Part shown: positions 6,118-15,030 of the stretch, in pieces
How positions within the stretch are numbered: the first letter of the stretch is position 1
How the letters are laid out: each line of letters opens with the position of its first letter
Assembly: GCA_027622655.1 (NCBI GenBank)
Contig: JAQBYI010000030.1
Location: forward strand, 1-39,342
DNA: 39,342 bases
From: Gemmatimonadota bacterium
Lineage (GTDB): Bacteria; Gemmatimonadota; Gemmatimonadetes; Gemmatimonadales; Gemmatimonadaceae
Direction of reading: 5' to 3'
Notes under the pieces: generated by a model
What the model was told of the DNA's origin: nothing
Database searches by the model: none
The model's input: only the letters and a program-made list of their open reading frames with translations
Translations under genes and position numbers: made by a program

Positions 6118-7518
6118 ATGTCGGCTCAAGATCACGCGGTATCGCTCGAAGAGCAGATCGACCAATGGCGGAACTACCTCCGCCACCGGCGGGCAATCCA
6201 GTCCGTTGACGTCGCGGAACTGGAGGACCATTTGCGCGAGCAGATCGCTGACCTGACGGCGGCGGGGCTCGCCGCGGATGAAGCGTTCCTGGTGGCGATG
6301 AAGCGATTGGGTAATCTCGACGCTCTGTCACGTGAGTTTGCGCGCGAACACTCGGACCGCCTCTGGAAGCAGCTCGTCTCTGTCGCGGCCGATTCCGGGG
6401 AGCCGGCGGCGGGGAGCCGCAAGGATGCCATTGTAGCCTTCGCCTTTGCGGCCGCGGCTGCCGTGGCCATCAAGGTGCCAGAACTCTTCGGCGTCCATAT
6501 GGACACCAACAGCGAGCTACCCAGCTTCTATTTTCACAACATTCCGCTCTTCGTACTGCCCTTCCTGACCGGGTACTTCGTTTGGAAACGGCGGCTCGAC
6601 GCCAAGGCGGCTCTTCCGCTTGCCGTGGCGTTCGTTGCCGCGGCTGTGTTCGCCAACGTTTATCCGTTCAGCGAGGGCGCCAATGGCGAGCCGCTGGCTT
6701 CGAGTACAGAAGCGCTGACGGTGATGCACTTGCCGATTGCGCTTTGGCTCGTCGTCGGCATCGCGTACGCGGGCGGGCGTTGGGGGCAGGTGGAGGGCCG
6801 CATGGACTTCGTCCGATTCTCGGGCGAGCTCTTCATCTACTTCACGTTGATGGCGGCGGGTGGCGGCGTCATTTCGGGACTCACGATGCTCACGTTCCAG
6901 GCCGTCGGGGTCAACGCCGAAACATTCGTCGCGACGTGGCTGCTGCCGTGCGGCGCGGTGGGGGCCGTGCTCGTGGGCGCGTGGCTGGTGGAGGCCAAGC
7001 AGAGCGTTGTCGAGAACATGGCGCCGGTGCTGACGCGCCTCTTCACTCCGCTCCTTGCCGCTGTGCTCGTCACGTTTCTGGGGACAGTGCTGTGGACCGG
7101 AAACGCCGTCGACATCCAGCGGGATGTACTGATCGCGTTCGACATGGTTCTGGCCCTGGTCGTCGCCCTGTTGCTCTACTCCATATCGGCCCGCGATCCC
7201 CGGTCGGCTCCCGGCCTGTTCGACGGGGTGCAGGTCGTGCTGGTGATCAGTGCGCTCCTGGTGGACGCGGTCGCGCTGTGGGCGATTGCCGCGCGCATCT
7301 CCGAATTCGGACTCAGTCCCAATCGCGTTGCAGCACTGGGCCTGAACGTGATTCTGCTGGCCAACCTGGCGTGGTCCGCAGTGCTCTACGTCCGATTCCT
7401 GCGCGAGCGCGGATCGTTCCCGGCGCTCGAAAAGTGGCAGACGAATTACCTGCCGGTCTATGCCGCGTGGGCGGCGATTGTGGTTGTCGTGTTTCCAGTG
7501 CTCTTCGGATACGTCTGA
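6118..7518 (+). CDS. Permease-prefix-domain multi-pass membrane protein
   Basis: The 466-residue protein has a soluble N-terminal segment (about 1-90) with the permease prefix pattern: EEQIDQWRNYLRHRRAI, then VAELEDHLREQIADL, GLAADEAFLVAMKRLG and LSREFAREH. About ten to eleven hydrophobic segments follow (about 105-466), resembling DUF4153-like membrane domains. Such proteins are usually encoded directly after a PadR repressor, as here with a 3-bp gap and GGAG upstream. The substrate or role is unknown. The N-terminal module is shared with ADOP permeases, but no FtsX domain is present. Confidence 0.75.
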   Translation: MSAQDHAVSLEEQIDQWRNYLRHRRAIQSVDVAELEDHLREQIADLTAAGLAADEAFLVAMKRLGNLDALSREFAREHSDRLWKQLVSVAADSGEPAAGSRKDAIVAFAFAAAAAVAIKVPELFGVHMDTNSELPSFYFHNIPLFVLPFLTGYFVWKRRLDAKAALPLAVAFVAAAVFANVYPFSEGANGEPLASSTEALTVMHLPIALWLVVGIAYAGGRWGQVEGRMDFVRFSGELFIYFTLMAAGGGVISGLTMLTFQAVGVNAETFVATWLLPCGAVGAVLVGAWLVEAKQSVVENMAPVLTRLFTPLLAAVLVTFLGTVLWTGNAVDIQRDVLIAFDMVLALVVALLLYSISARDPRSAPGLFDGVQVVLVISALLVDAVALWAIAARISEFGLSPNRVAALGLNVILLANLAWSAVLYVRFLRERGSFPALEKWQTNYLPVYAAWAAIVVVVFPVLFGYV

Positions 7519-7558
7519 TGACCGTGGACGCGCCGTCGCCTGGCTGGTGCGCGAGTAG

Positions 7559-8461
7559 ATGACCAAGCGACGTCGGTGGATCTTGATCGTTCTCGGCGCC
7601 GCCGCCGTTCTCTTTGGCGTCGCATTCACCCAGTGGCAGGCGGCGATAAAGAGAAACCGTTCGATACCCGACGATCCGTTCCACATTGCCGGCAACCTGT
7701 ATTACGTCGGGTCAACCGGGGTGACCTCATTCCTGCTAACCGGACCCGAGGGCCACGTGTTGATCGACGGTGGCTTTCCCGAAACCGCACCACTGATCCT
7801 CGGCAGTATCGCCAAGCTCGGCTTCAACATCACCGACGTCAAAGTGTTGCTCAACACGCACGCGCATTCCGATCACGCGGGCGGCCTGCGCGAGCTGCAG
7901 GAAGCATCGGGTGCCGAACTGTGGGTGAGCGAAGGCGATGCCGATGTGATGGCGGCCGGTGGCCGTGGCGACCGAGCCCTTGGCCCACTCGGCACTCTTG
8001 GGTACTACCTGGGTGGATTGAAGTTCGCGGCGCCGCGCATTGACCACCGGTTCAAGGACGGAGAGACGATTCGAGTTGGTCCGATTGAACTGACCGCACA
8101 CGTCACCGCGGGCCACACGCGCGGGTGCACGTCGTGGTCGTTCCCCGTTCGCGACGGCGACCGTGAGCTGCTTGCCGTGGAAATCTGCAGCCTCACGTTG
8201 TTCCCGTTGGTGAAGCTGGTTGAACCGGAGGCGTATCCGGGAATCCGGTCCGACTTCGAGCGTAGCTACGCGGCGCTGCGGAGCCTGCCCGCCGACATCT
8301 TTCTGGCTTCGCACGGGGACATGTTCAGCATGCAACGCAAGCGGGGAGAACGCGCTGGCGCCAAGGACCCGGTGGATCCGTTCATCGACCGAGCTGGCTA
8401 CCTCAGCTTCATCGACCGGGCCGAAGCGAGATTTCGCGAAGCGCTCGCGAAGCAGCAGTGA
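7559..8461 (+). CDS. Subclass B3-like metallo-beta-lactamase
   Basis: The 300-residue protein starts with a membrane anchor or signal segment (about 7-24). The zinc site is complete: H101, H103, D105 and H106 in HAHSDHAGG, H186 in TAGHTRGCTSW and H252 in ASHGD. Ser211 follows Cys210 where B3 enzymes carry Ser in place of the B1 cysteine ligand. GHTxGCTSW is typical of the B3 group (L1, GOB, THIN-B), which hydrolyse beta-lactams in the periplasm. Related environmental enzymes may have other substrates, so the activity is an inference. It starts 40 bp after the membrane-protein gene on the same strand and may share its transcript. Confidence 0.82.
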   Translation: MTKRRRWILIVLGAAAVLFGVAFTQWQAAIKRNRSIPDDPFHIAGNLYYVGSTGVTSFLLTGPEGHVLIDGGFPETAPLILGSIAKLGFNITDVKVLLNTHAHSDHAGGLRELQEASGAELWVSEGDADVMAAGGRGDRALGPLGTLGYYLGGLKFAAPRIDHRFKDGETIRVGPIELTAHVTAGHTRGCTSWSFPVRDGDRELLAVEICSLTLFPLVKLVEPEAYPGIRSDFERSYAALRSLPADIFLASHGDMFSMQRKRGERAGAKDPVDPFIDRAGYLSFIDRAEARFREALAKQQ

Positions 8462-8540
8462 CGAACTGCTTCACCCTGCGCGAACAAACAAGCCTTGCAC
8501 CATATTCTCAGTTGAGTTGATCCCCAACTGGAGTGTGCCG

Positions 8541-8966
8541 ATGCGAAATCCCATCGGAAGATGCCTTTTCCTTCTGCTCGGGCTGGCCCTCTTCGCCGCC
8601 CCGGTGCACGCGCAGAGCCAGAAGCGCGGCGACCAGACAAGGCTGACGCGGGTGGACCTCGATGAATCCGGTGGCACGATCGTCACGGCGTACGACGCCG
8701 TGCAGCTCCTGCGGTCCCGGTGGCTTAGCCCGCCGCGGGGCAGGCAGGCAGGGTCCAACATGACGGGCACTGGTGGGGGCGCCACGACCGTGATCGTCTA
8801 TGTGGACGGCATCCGTCAACCCGATGTCGAGAACTCGTTGAGGCGCGTCAGAGGCGCCGAGATCGCGGAGATGCGGTATTTCGATCAGAATCGCGCGATT
8901 CAGGAGTTCGGCCCGGGCCACGAAGCGGGCGCAATCAAGGTGACCACTGTCAGCAAGCCGAAATAG
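8541..8966 (+). CDS. Secreted small protein with TonB-plug-like C-terminus
   Basis: The 141-residue product has a clear signal peptide ending in PVHAQ. The mature part resembles the carboxypeptidase-linked plug segments of TonB-dependent receptors: ITAYDAVQLLRSRWL-like helix, a VIVYVDGIRQ strand, an IAEMRYFDQNRA turn and a final GAIKVTT strand. It is far too short for a receptor barrel. Similar short stand-alone plug-like proteins are known in Gemmatimonadota (recollection). ATG at 8541 is preferred over upstream in-frame codons because it gives the signal peptide and has GGAG upstream. Role unknown. Confidence 0.65.
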   Translation: MRNPIGRCLFLLLGLALFAAPVHAQSQKRGDQTRLTRVDLDESGGTIVTAYDAVQLLRSRWLSPPRGRQAGSNMTGTGGGATTVIVYVDGIRQPDVENSLRRVRGAEIAEMRYFDQNRAIQEFGPGHEAGAIKVTTVSKPK

Positions 8967-9060
8967 CGTCGCGGCAACCTGCCACGGTCATCGCCATGCC
9001 AAGGCATACGCCAACTTTGAAAGGTGCATTGATTTGAGAAGCCGCGGTAGCAATCCGCAA

Positions 9061-9807
9061 ATGGCGCTCGCGGTCTGTGACAGTAATGCAGGTGGCCGAA
9101 CCTGGTCCGACTCCGTCGTGTGGGTCTCGGGCCTGCTCGGGATTGTTGCGATTGGGCGCCTTCGACTACGGAAGCGGAACCGAAATCCGCGTATACCCAC
9201 TCTACTTCTTGCCGATCAGTCTCTTGGCCTGGCACGCTGGCCGTGCGGGTGGGGCGGTGGCCGCAGTGCTCTGCGCGGCGTCGTGGCTGCTCTCAAACAG
9301 TCTCGCAGGAATGGAGTTTTCGAGTCGCACGATTCTGGTCGTGAATGTGGCGGTCACCGGAGCGTCCTTCCTCTTCGTCGGCCTTCTCATCGCCAAGCTG
9401 CGGAGCGTGCTGGCCCACACGCGGGCGCTGAGTCGCACCGATCCGCTCACGCTACTGCGGAACTCACGCGCGTTCTTCGAAGACTCGGCTCCGCTACTGG
9501 CGCTTTGCCTGCGCACGGGGCGACCACTGACCGTCGCGTACCTCGATCTGGACAATTTCAAGACCGTAAACGACGCGCGCGGACATCAAGCCGGCGATGC
9601 ACTCTTGAAGGACGTTGCCGCCGCAATACGGGACGCACTGCGGCCGAGCGACCTTTGCGCGCGGCTCGGCGGAGATGAGTTCGCAGTCCTGCTTCCCGAA
9701 CTGGGGGAACGCGACGTGGAGCTCAGATGTACATCGCGAAAGCGGCCGGGCGCAATCGCATCACGCGCGTGGTTGTGCACGCCGCAAATGAAATCGATGC
9801 AGGCTGA
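9061..9807 (+). pseudogene. Broken GGDEF diguanylate cyclase gene
   Basis: Three coherent pieces lie in two frame changes. From ATG 9061 a frame encodes a first hydrophobic helix (SVVWVSGLLGIVAIG). At the GGG run 9154-9156 the sense shifts by one base to AFDYGSGTEIRVYPLYF, further membrane helices and a GGDEF domain with LDLDNFKTVND and LGGDEFAVLLPE. After GERDVE (about 9722) coding similarity jumps to MYIAKAAGRNRI in another frame (9727-9807, ending in TGA). The stretch between, normally some 55-65 codons of the cyclase fold, is missing. A single-base insertion plus an internal deletion makes the gene inactive. It would otherwise be a membrane-bound cyclic-di-GMP synthase. Confidence 0.75.
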
Positions 9808-9886
9808 CGACGGTCCAACCTCTTCCCCGCAGGGCGGTCCCGCGTCGACATTTCCGGGCGCAGGATCGCTTCTATCGGGAGACGCA

Positions 9887-11269
9887 ATGCATCGACGATC
9901 GACGATGGCACTTGGCCTGCTGCTCGCGTGCACAGTGAGCGCGCAGGCCGGCAGTCAACAGTCACGAACTTCTACGGGAGCCCCCGCGCTCAAGAGTGGC
10001 GAGGTTCGGCTCACCTACCTCGGGAACGCCGGCTGGGAGATCACGGATGGGAACAAGATCATCCTCGTGGACCCGTTCCTCACGCAGTTCGCGCGGTGGA
10101 TGCCATCGGCCGCCGAATCCGGTCCCGCGCCGGACGCGCCCTACCCTGCCGACACCGCGCTGATCAACGCGCACGTCAAGCGCGCAGACTACATCGTGAT
10201 CACGCATGGACATCCGGATCACGCGCTCGACGCGGGGTACATCTCGCGCCGCACCGGGGCCGTGATCATCGGCCATGAGACCGCGGCGAATCTCGCGCGC
10301 GCGTACGGCGTTACTGACAGCTCGCTCATCACCGTCATCGGCGGCGAGGACTACGAGTTCGGCGACTTCTCGCTGAAGGTGATCCCGAACATCCACAGCG
10401 CGCTCGACGACAAGCACTACTACAACAACACACGCGGAATCGTCGGCAATGCGCCGCGTGGTCTGCGCGCGCCGCTCCGCCGCCAGGATTACGTCGAGGG
10501 CGGAAACCTCGCATACCTGCTGCGCATCGGCGGCCACGAAATCCTGATCATGGGTTCGATGAACTTTATCGAACGCGAGATGGAGGGCCTGCGCCCCGAC
10601 ATCGCTCTCGTCGGCTCCAACAGCCAACGTCTCGAGATCCGCGAATTCACGGGCCGCCTGATGCGTGCGCTCGGCAATCCGGCCATCGTGATCCCCACGC
10701 ACGCCGATGCCTACGGCAACCCGAATCCGTCGGCTGCGGCGCTCGCCGATCGCAAGCGCTTCCAGGAGGAGGTCGCGACCGCCTCGCCGGGGAGTCGTTT
10801 CATCACCCCGAAATGGTTTGAGCCGATTGTCGTGCCGGCGCGTATGTCGAGTTCACCGATGAGCGCAACGCAGGGAACAGCGCGGCAGGTCGTGAACCCG
10901 CCGGGCATCTCGCCGCTGGTGGCCGCATACTCGGTGGCAATCCGCAACGGGAATAGAGTGTTCGTCTCGGGCATGACGGGGATCAAGCCGGGCACTCAGG
11001 AAATAGTCGCCGGTGGTATTTCCGCGCAGACGAGGCAGACGCTCGACAACATCAAAACTTCTGTGGAGGCGGCGGGAGTAACGATGGCAAATGTCGACGA
11101 GTGCACCGTCTTCCTGATGGACATGGCCGACTACGCGGCGATGAACGCCGTTTACATACAGTTCTTCCCCGTCAACCCGCCCGTCCGCGCGGCGCTTGCC
11201 GTTTCGGCGCTGCCAAGGCCGGCGGCTCGCGTGGAGATCAAGTGCAGTGCGACCATCCCGGGACGCTGA
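9887..11269 (+). CDS. Secreted MBL-fold hydrolase fused to a Rid (YjgF) domain
   Basis: ATG 9887 has GGGAG upstream and starts a signal peptide (to about residue 21, TVSAQA). The first domain (about 38-318) is an UlaG-like MBL fold with H107, H109, D111, H112 in THGHPDH and H272 in IPTHAD. Without any stop the frame continues into a complete RidA/YjgF domain (about 332-458), with the SGMTG strand and R434 at the place of the imino-acid-binding arginine. The total is 460 residues. Rid domains deaminate reactive enamines/imines; the MBL part is likely a hydrolase of unknown substrate. Methionines 320 and 325 could start a separate Rid protein but lack a ribosome-binding site. The open frame also extends upstream through the broken GGDEF gene. 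Confidence 0.75.
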   Translation: MHRRSTMALGLLLACTVSAQAGSQQSRTSTGAPALKSGEVRLTYLGNAGWEITDGNKIILVDPFLTQFARWMPSAAESGPAPDAPYPADTALINAHVKRADYIVITHGHPDHALDAGYISRRTGAVIIGHETAANLARAYGVTDSSLITVIGGEDYEFGDFSLKVIPNIHSALDDKHYYNNTRGIVGNAPRGLRAPLRRQDYVEGGNLAYLLRIGGHEILIMGSMNFIEREMEGLRPDIALVGSNSQRLEIREFTGRLMRALGNPAIVIPTHADAYGNPNPSAAALADRKRFQEEVATASPGSRFITPKWFEPIVVPARMSSSPMSATQGTARQVVNPPGISPLVAAYSVAIRNGNRVFVSGMTGIKPGTQEIVAGGISAQTRQTLDNIKTSVEAAGVTMANVDECTVFLMDMADYAAMNAVYIQFFPVNPPVRAALAVSALPRPAARVEIKCSATIPGR

Positions 11270-11285
11270 GCAAGGAAGCCAACGC

Positions 11286-12470
11286 ATGAAGCATTTCTAT
11301 GCCAGACCGATGATGGCCCTGATCGGCAGTGCGCTGATCGCGCTGATCGCGCTGCCGGCATCGGCCGGCCAGGGCACCTCGGTTCGATCGTTCGATCGCG
11401 TGCTCCTGCTCGAAACCACGAGTGAGACGTCTGCGAGCGTCAGCGTCGCTGACCTGGACGGGAACGGTACTCTCGACGTGGTGCTCGCCAAGGGGCGGCA
11501 CTGGCCTCTCAACAACCTGATCCTGCGCAACGACGGCAAGGGACATTTCACAACCGAGCCGCTCGCGGACGCGCCGGACCGTACCTATTCGGCCGCGCTC
11601 GCCGATCTCGACGGCGACGGTGATCTCGACATGGTCGTCAGCAACGACCGACCCGACCTGAAGCTGATCTACCTCAACGACGGCAACGCGAAATATCGGG
11701 TCGCGGGGACGTTCGGCCGGTCCGAGTGGTCAACGCGCTATGTGACGGTCGCCGACCTGAATGGCGACGCGCGTCCTGACCTGATCGTGGCCAATCGCAG
11801 TTCGAACCCCGCCAACCCGCGGCCGAGTTTCGTGTGCCTGAACGACGGCAAGGGCGCGTTTCCCGCGTGTGACGCGCTCGGAACGCAATCGGCGACAATC
11901 ATCGTCGCGGCCGACCTCGATGGCGACGGCAAGACCGACCTGTTCGTACCGCACCGCGACGGCGGGCAGAATCTGATTTTTTGGAACGACGGAACCGGAC
12001 GATTCGCCGCTGGTGCGCCCGCCGGTCCGGCCAAGTCACAGATCCGCGCTGCCGTAGCCGCAGACATCAATGGCGACGGGACCCAGGACCTCGTCGTTGG
12101 TGACGCACAGAACGGGATGTTTCTCTATGCCGGCGCGGGCCGCCGCACGTTCGGTTCGCCCATGGCGCTCGGCGCGGGAACAGGCGCGCCTTATTCGATC
12201 GGTGTCACCGACCTGAATCGCGACGGCAAGCCCGACATCGTCGTAGGACGGCAGGAGGCTCCGGGGTCGATCTTCTTTAATGAAGGCGGAGAGCAGCCAA
12301 GGTTCATTGAAACGCGCTGGAATGACGGTAAAGGTGCGGTCTATGGCATCGTCATTGCCGATCTCGATGGTGACGGTTGGCCTGACATTGCGGCGGCCCG
12401 CTCCGACGCGCCGAACGGTATTTGGTTCAACGGGCCGGCGGAGAAGCCCCGAACTCAAGGATCACCATGA
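11286..12470 (+). CDS. Secreted FG-GAP/VCBS repeat beta-propeller protein
   Basis: A signal peptide (to about residue 31, ALPASAG) is followed by seven FG-GAP-like repeats, each with a calcium-loop motif such as DLDGNGTLD, DLDGDGDLD, DLNGDARPD or DINGDGTQD. Seven repeats fit one closed beta-propeller covering the whole mature protein of about 360 residues. Such propellers bind ligands or other proteins outside the cell; no catalytic site is evident. It starts 16 bp after the MBL-Rid gene with AAGGAAG upstream and overlaps the DoxX gene by 4 bp, so an operon is likely. Confidence 0.88.
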   Translation: MKHFYARPMMALIGSALIALIALPASAGQGTSVRSFDRVLLLETTSETSASVSVADLDGNGTLDVVLAKGRHWPLNNLILRNDGKGHFTTEPLADAPDRTYSAALADLDGDGDLDMVVSNDRPDLKLIYLNDGNAKYRVAGTFGRSEWSTRYVTVADLNGDARPDLIVANRSSNPANPRPSFVCLNDGKGAFPACDALGTQSATIIVAADLDGDGKTDLFVPHRDGGQNLIFWNDGTGRFAAGAPAGPAKSQIRAAVAADINGDGTQDLVVGDAQNGMFLYAGAGRRTFGSPMALGAGTGAPYSIGVTDLNRDGKPDIVVGRQEAPGSIFFNEGGEQPRFIETRWNDGKGAVYGIVIADLDGDGWPDIAAARSDAPNGIWFNGPAEKPRTQGSP

Positions 12471-12841
12471 CCACCTCGCTCGCCCGACGCGCTCTGCCCT
12501 GGATCTTGCGGGCCCCGCTTTCCGTTTTGATGCTCCTTGCGGGGCTCACAAAGTTTTTGCCGGAGGCTGGGTGGGACGCCCGCTTCGCTGCGTGGGGTTA
12601 CGCGACGTGGTTCGTCGCTGTCATTGGCACGCTTGAAGTCGTCGGCGCAGTCGGCTTGTGGATCCCGCGGGTCCGCCAGCCTGCTGCAATCGGCCTCGCC
12701 GTCTTAATGCTGGGCGCCATCTACACCAATCTGACGCACCCGCCGATGGCCGAGGCCATTCGGCCGCTTTCTTTTCTCCTCGCGTTTGGCGGCCTTGCCT
12801 GGCTGCAGCGGAGTGACGCGCCAGACACCGTTGTAGCGTAG
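12467..12841 (+). CDS. DoxX-like small membrane protein
   Basis: The 124-residue protein has four transmembrane segments with the DoxX-type pattern: LRAPLSVLMLLAGLTKFLPE, FVAVIGTLEVVGAVGLWIPR, a third helix AAIGLAVLMLGAIYTNLTH and a last helix near FLLAFGGLAWL. DoxX proteins are thought to support quinone or redox chemistry at the membrane. Its ATG overlaps the stop of the propeller gene (ATGA), implying coupled translation. Confidence 0.8.
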   Translation: MTTSLARRALPWILRAPLSVLMLLAGLTKFLPEAGWDARFAAWGYATWFVAVIGTLEVVGAVGLWIPRVRQPAAIGLAVLMLGAIYTNLTHPPMAEAIRPLSFLLAFGGLAWLQRSDAPDTVVA

Positions 12842-12850
12842 CGTTTGGTC

Positions 12851-13177
12851 ATGCCAATCATTCGCAGATGGATCAATCCTGCATCGGCTCTCGTTGCCGA
12901 CGCCAAGCCCGTGCGCAGTGTTCTTTATGTTGCGATCGCGCTGGCCGCCCTTCCACTCGGCGCGCAGCAGGCGCCGCGCTGGTTTGCCACCTGGGCGCCC
13001 TCGTATTTCGCGGCACCCGCTATCCCGCTCCCGGACCAGCGACGAGTTTGACGGCGTGATCGACTTCGAGGCCGCGACGCGCGACCCTGCCCAGCCGGGT
13101 CGCATGTTCCCCGCCTTCGATTCCAGAGACCACCTCCATCCGAGCGATGCGGGGTACAAGGCGATGGGAGAATCGCT
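12851..13177 (+). pseudogene. SGNH/GDSL hydrolase remnant with internal deletion
   Basis: The 5' part (12851 to about 13035) encodes a signal-like segment (VLYVAIALAALPLGAQQ) and the typical start of a secreted SGNH hydrolase (APRWFATWAPSYF). The frame then stops near 13051. In another frame, 13038-13177 encodes the C-terminal block VIDFEAATRDP, then DHLHPSDAGYKAMG, which holds the catalytic D-x-x-H. The middle of the enzyme, including the catalytic Ser block, is missing. The end abuts the truncated convergent amidohydrolase. Confidence 0.72.
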
Positions 13178-13922
13178 CGAGCAGGATGCCGTTCGGCACA
13201 CCGAATCGGTTGCGACCGATCGTGCCACCGTACGGGTTGGGCGTTGCCGCCGTGATTCCAGCGAGCGAGAGTGCTCTCGCATTGAGCCAGCCTGCGTGTC
13301 CATCGGTTCGAGCCAAATAGACCGGATTGTCGGGAGCCGCCGCGGTCAGTACTTCATTAGAGGGGAGCGCCTGTGTACCCCACACGGCCTGACTCCAGCC
13401 GCCGCCGACGATCCACGCTCCGGCCGCCGAGGTTTCAGCGGTTGCCGGCAACGATCTGATCCGGGCGCCAATCAGCGCCGCGACCTCGTCGAGAGACTTG
13501 GCGCCGCTCACGTCGACCATCAGCCGACCAGCGTCGCGATCGTTGAGCAGAGCCAGTCCAACATTGAACAAGTGGACGTGGTGATCAATGAGCGCCGGTG
13601 TTAAGACTGCGCCGGCAAATCGAAGTACCGAACTGCCGGAGCCAAAATCCGAGATCAGACTCGAGTCGCCCATCGCAACGACGCGCCCGTTTGCGATGAC
13701 CACCGTGGTGACCGTCGCGGCCTCTGAGGCGCCCAGTGCGCCAGCCACACCGGCGGCCGTCGAATCGAGTGTGACGACCTGTCCAACTGACAAAACCAGA
13801 TCGCCCGCGATCTGATCTGCGCCGGAGCATGACGTGGTGACCGTCGCGGCGAGTCCAACCGTCAACAGCACGCGCCAAACGCATGCGCGGCGCTGAAACG
13901 GCTGCTCGTAGCACGGAGTCAT
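13020..13922 (-). pseudogene. 3'-truncated lipoprotein amidohydrolase (YtcJ-like)
   Basis: ATG 13922 overlaps the stop of the upstream reductase gene (ATGA). A lipoprotein signal with Cys in TTSCSG leads into an amidohydrolase N-domain with the metal-binding HHVHL segment and the YtcJ-type WIVGGGWSQAVW and DNPVYLARTDGHAGWLN motifs. Similarity continues to GVPNGILLER (about 13185) and then stops: the remaining codons are the antisense of the SGNH remnant. About half of a normal 550-residue enzyme, with the remaining metal ligands, is absent. The protein is probably inactive. Confidence 0.75.
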
Positions 13923-14983
13923 GTCGACATCGGTGGAGTGACGTCCGTCCGCGTCGCACCCGGGATCTCCAGAATCAAGTCCGCACCGTAAGCGCGCGAC
14001 GGCGTCTGAAAGCCGGCCGGCGCGGCGCCGGTGAGAACTTTCGCCGCGATGTGCACCGCCGTTTGCGCCGTGAGCGTATAGCCGCTCGCACACCGGATCG
14101 TCGCCTCCGCGCGACGCCCATCCGCCGCTACCGCTTCACCCCAAAGCATGCTCTTGCTGCGCGCGCGGGCCTCCTCATCAGGACCTGCCGGTCCGCGCCG
14201 CACTCGGGCGGCAAGTGTCCGACGCAGGAAGCCGCTACGAAGCGCGGGACCGATCCACCGCGAGGCGACCATCATCCGTCGCAGCGCGGGTCGCATGCTG
14301 GTGTAGACCTCGATGTCCGGGATTCCGGTGCTGTGGTAGGCTGTGGACACGTCGCCCCATGGGATCGTCGTTGCGTGCCGGAGCTTTCCGTCGCCGAAGT
14401 CGATGCGGCGCGTGCGCCATGCCGGCGGCACCGCGACAATCTTCCCGTTCACTCGCGCCGCGCCTGAGGATCCAAGGTTTTCCACCACCGTGGTCAGCGT
14501 TCCGCGCGAAATACCGCCGGACGCGTGGAAGCCAAGTGCGAGGCGCACGGCATCCGGCACCCGACGCGCGAGATGTGCGGCAAGACACTCGGATGGAACA
14601 ACATCGAAGCCGACTCCGGGGAGCAACATGATCCCCGCCGCCCGCGCTTCTGCATCGCGAGCGGCGAGGCCCTCGAATACATCGATCTCTCCGGTGATGT
14701 CCAGATAGTGCACCCGATTCCGGATGCACGCGTCGGACATCGCGCGCCACGTGTGCGCAAACGGCCCGGCACAGTGCAACACCGCGGTTGCACCCTCGAG
14801 TGCGGCGTCCAGCGCTGCGGCATCGTTGATTGCCGCGCAGCGCCACTTGAGAGTCAGCAGCTCGGCTTGCGCACTCACCGCGTCGGCCGAACGGCCGGCC
14901 AGCGTCGGGCGCAGGCCACGAGCGATTGCCTCTGCAACGACGAGCCGCCCCGTGTAACCAGTAGAGCCGTAAATCAGCAGCAT
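13919..14983 (-). CDS. Saccharopine dehydrogenase-like / enoyl reductase-family oxidoreductase
   Basis: The 354-residue protein opens with a Rossmann glycine motif (YGSTGYTG) and shows the family segments LAGRSADA, VLHCAGPFAHT, HYLDITGEIDVFE and LLPGVGFDVVPSE. These are characteristic of the saccharopine-dehydrogenase-like group that includes trans-acting enoyl reductases of lipid synthesis. It is a likely cytosolic NAD(P)-dependent reductase; the substrate is unknown. It is the first gene of a two-gene transcript with the truncated amidohydrolase. Confidence 0.82.
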   Translation of the reverse strand: MLLIYGSTGYTGRLVVAEAIARGLRPTLAGRSADAVSAQAELLTLKWRCAAINDAAALDAALEGATAVLHCAGPFAHTWRAMSDACIRNRVHYLDITGEIDVFEGLAARDAEARAAGIMLLPGVGFDVVPSECLAAHLARRVPDAVRLALGFHASGGISRGTLTTVVENLGSSGAARVNGKIVAVPPAWRTRRIDFGDGKLRHATTIPWGDVSTAYHSTGIPDIEVYTSMRPALRRMMVASRWIGPALRSGFLRRTLAARVRRGPAGPDEEARARSKSMLWGEAVAADGRRAEATIRCASGYTLTAQTAVHIAAKVLTGAAPAGFQTPSRAYGADLILEIPGATRTDVTPPMST

Positions 14984-15030
14984 GACCGTATGGTAGCGCC
15001 GGTAGCCGACCTCAAGTTGGAAGCGTAGCG

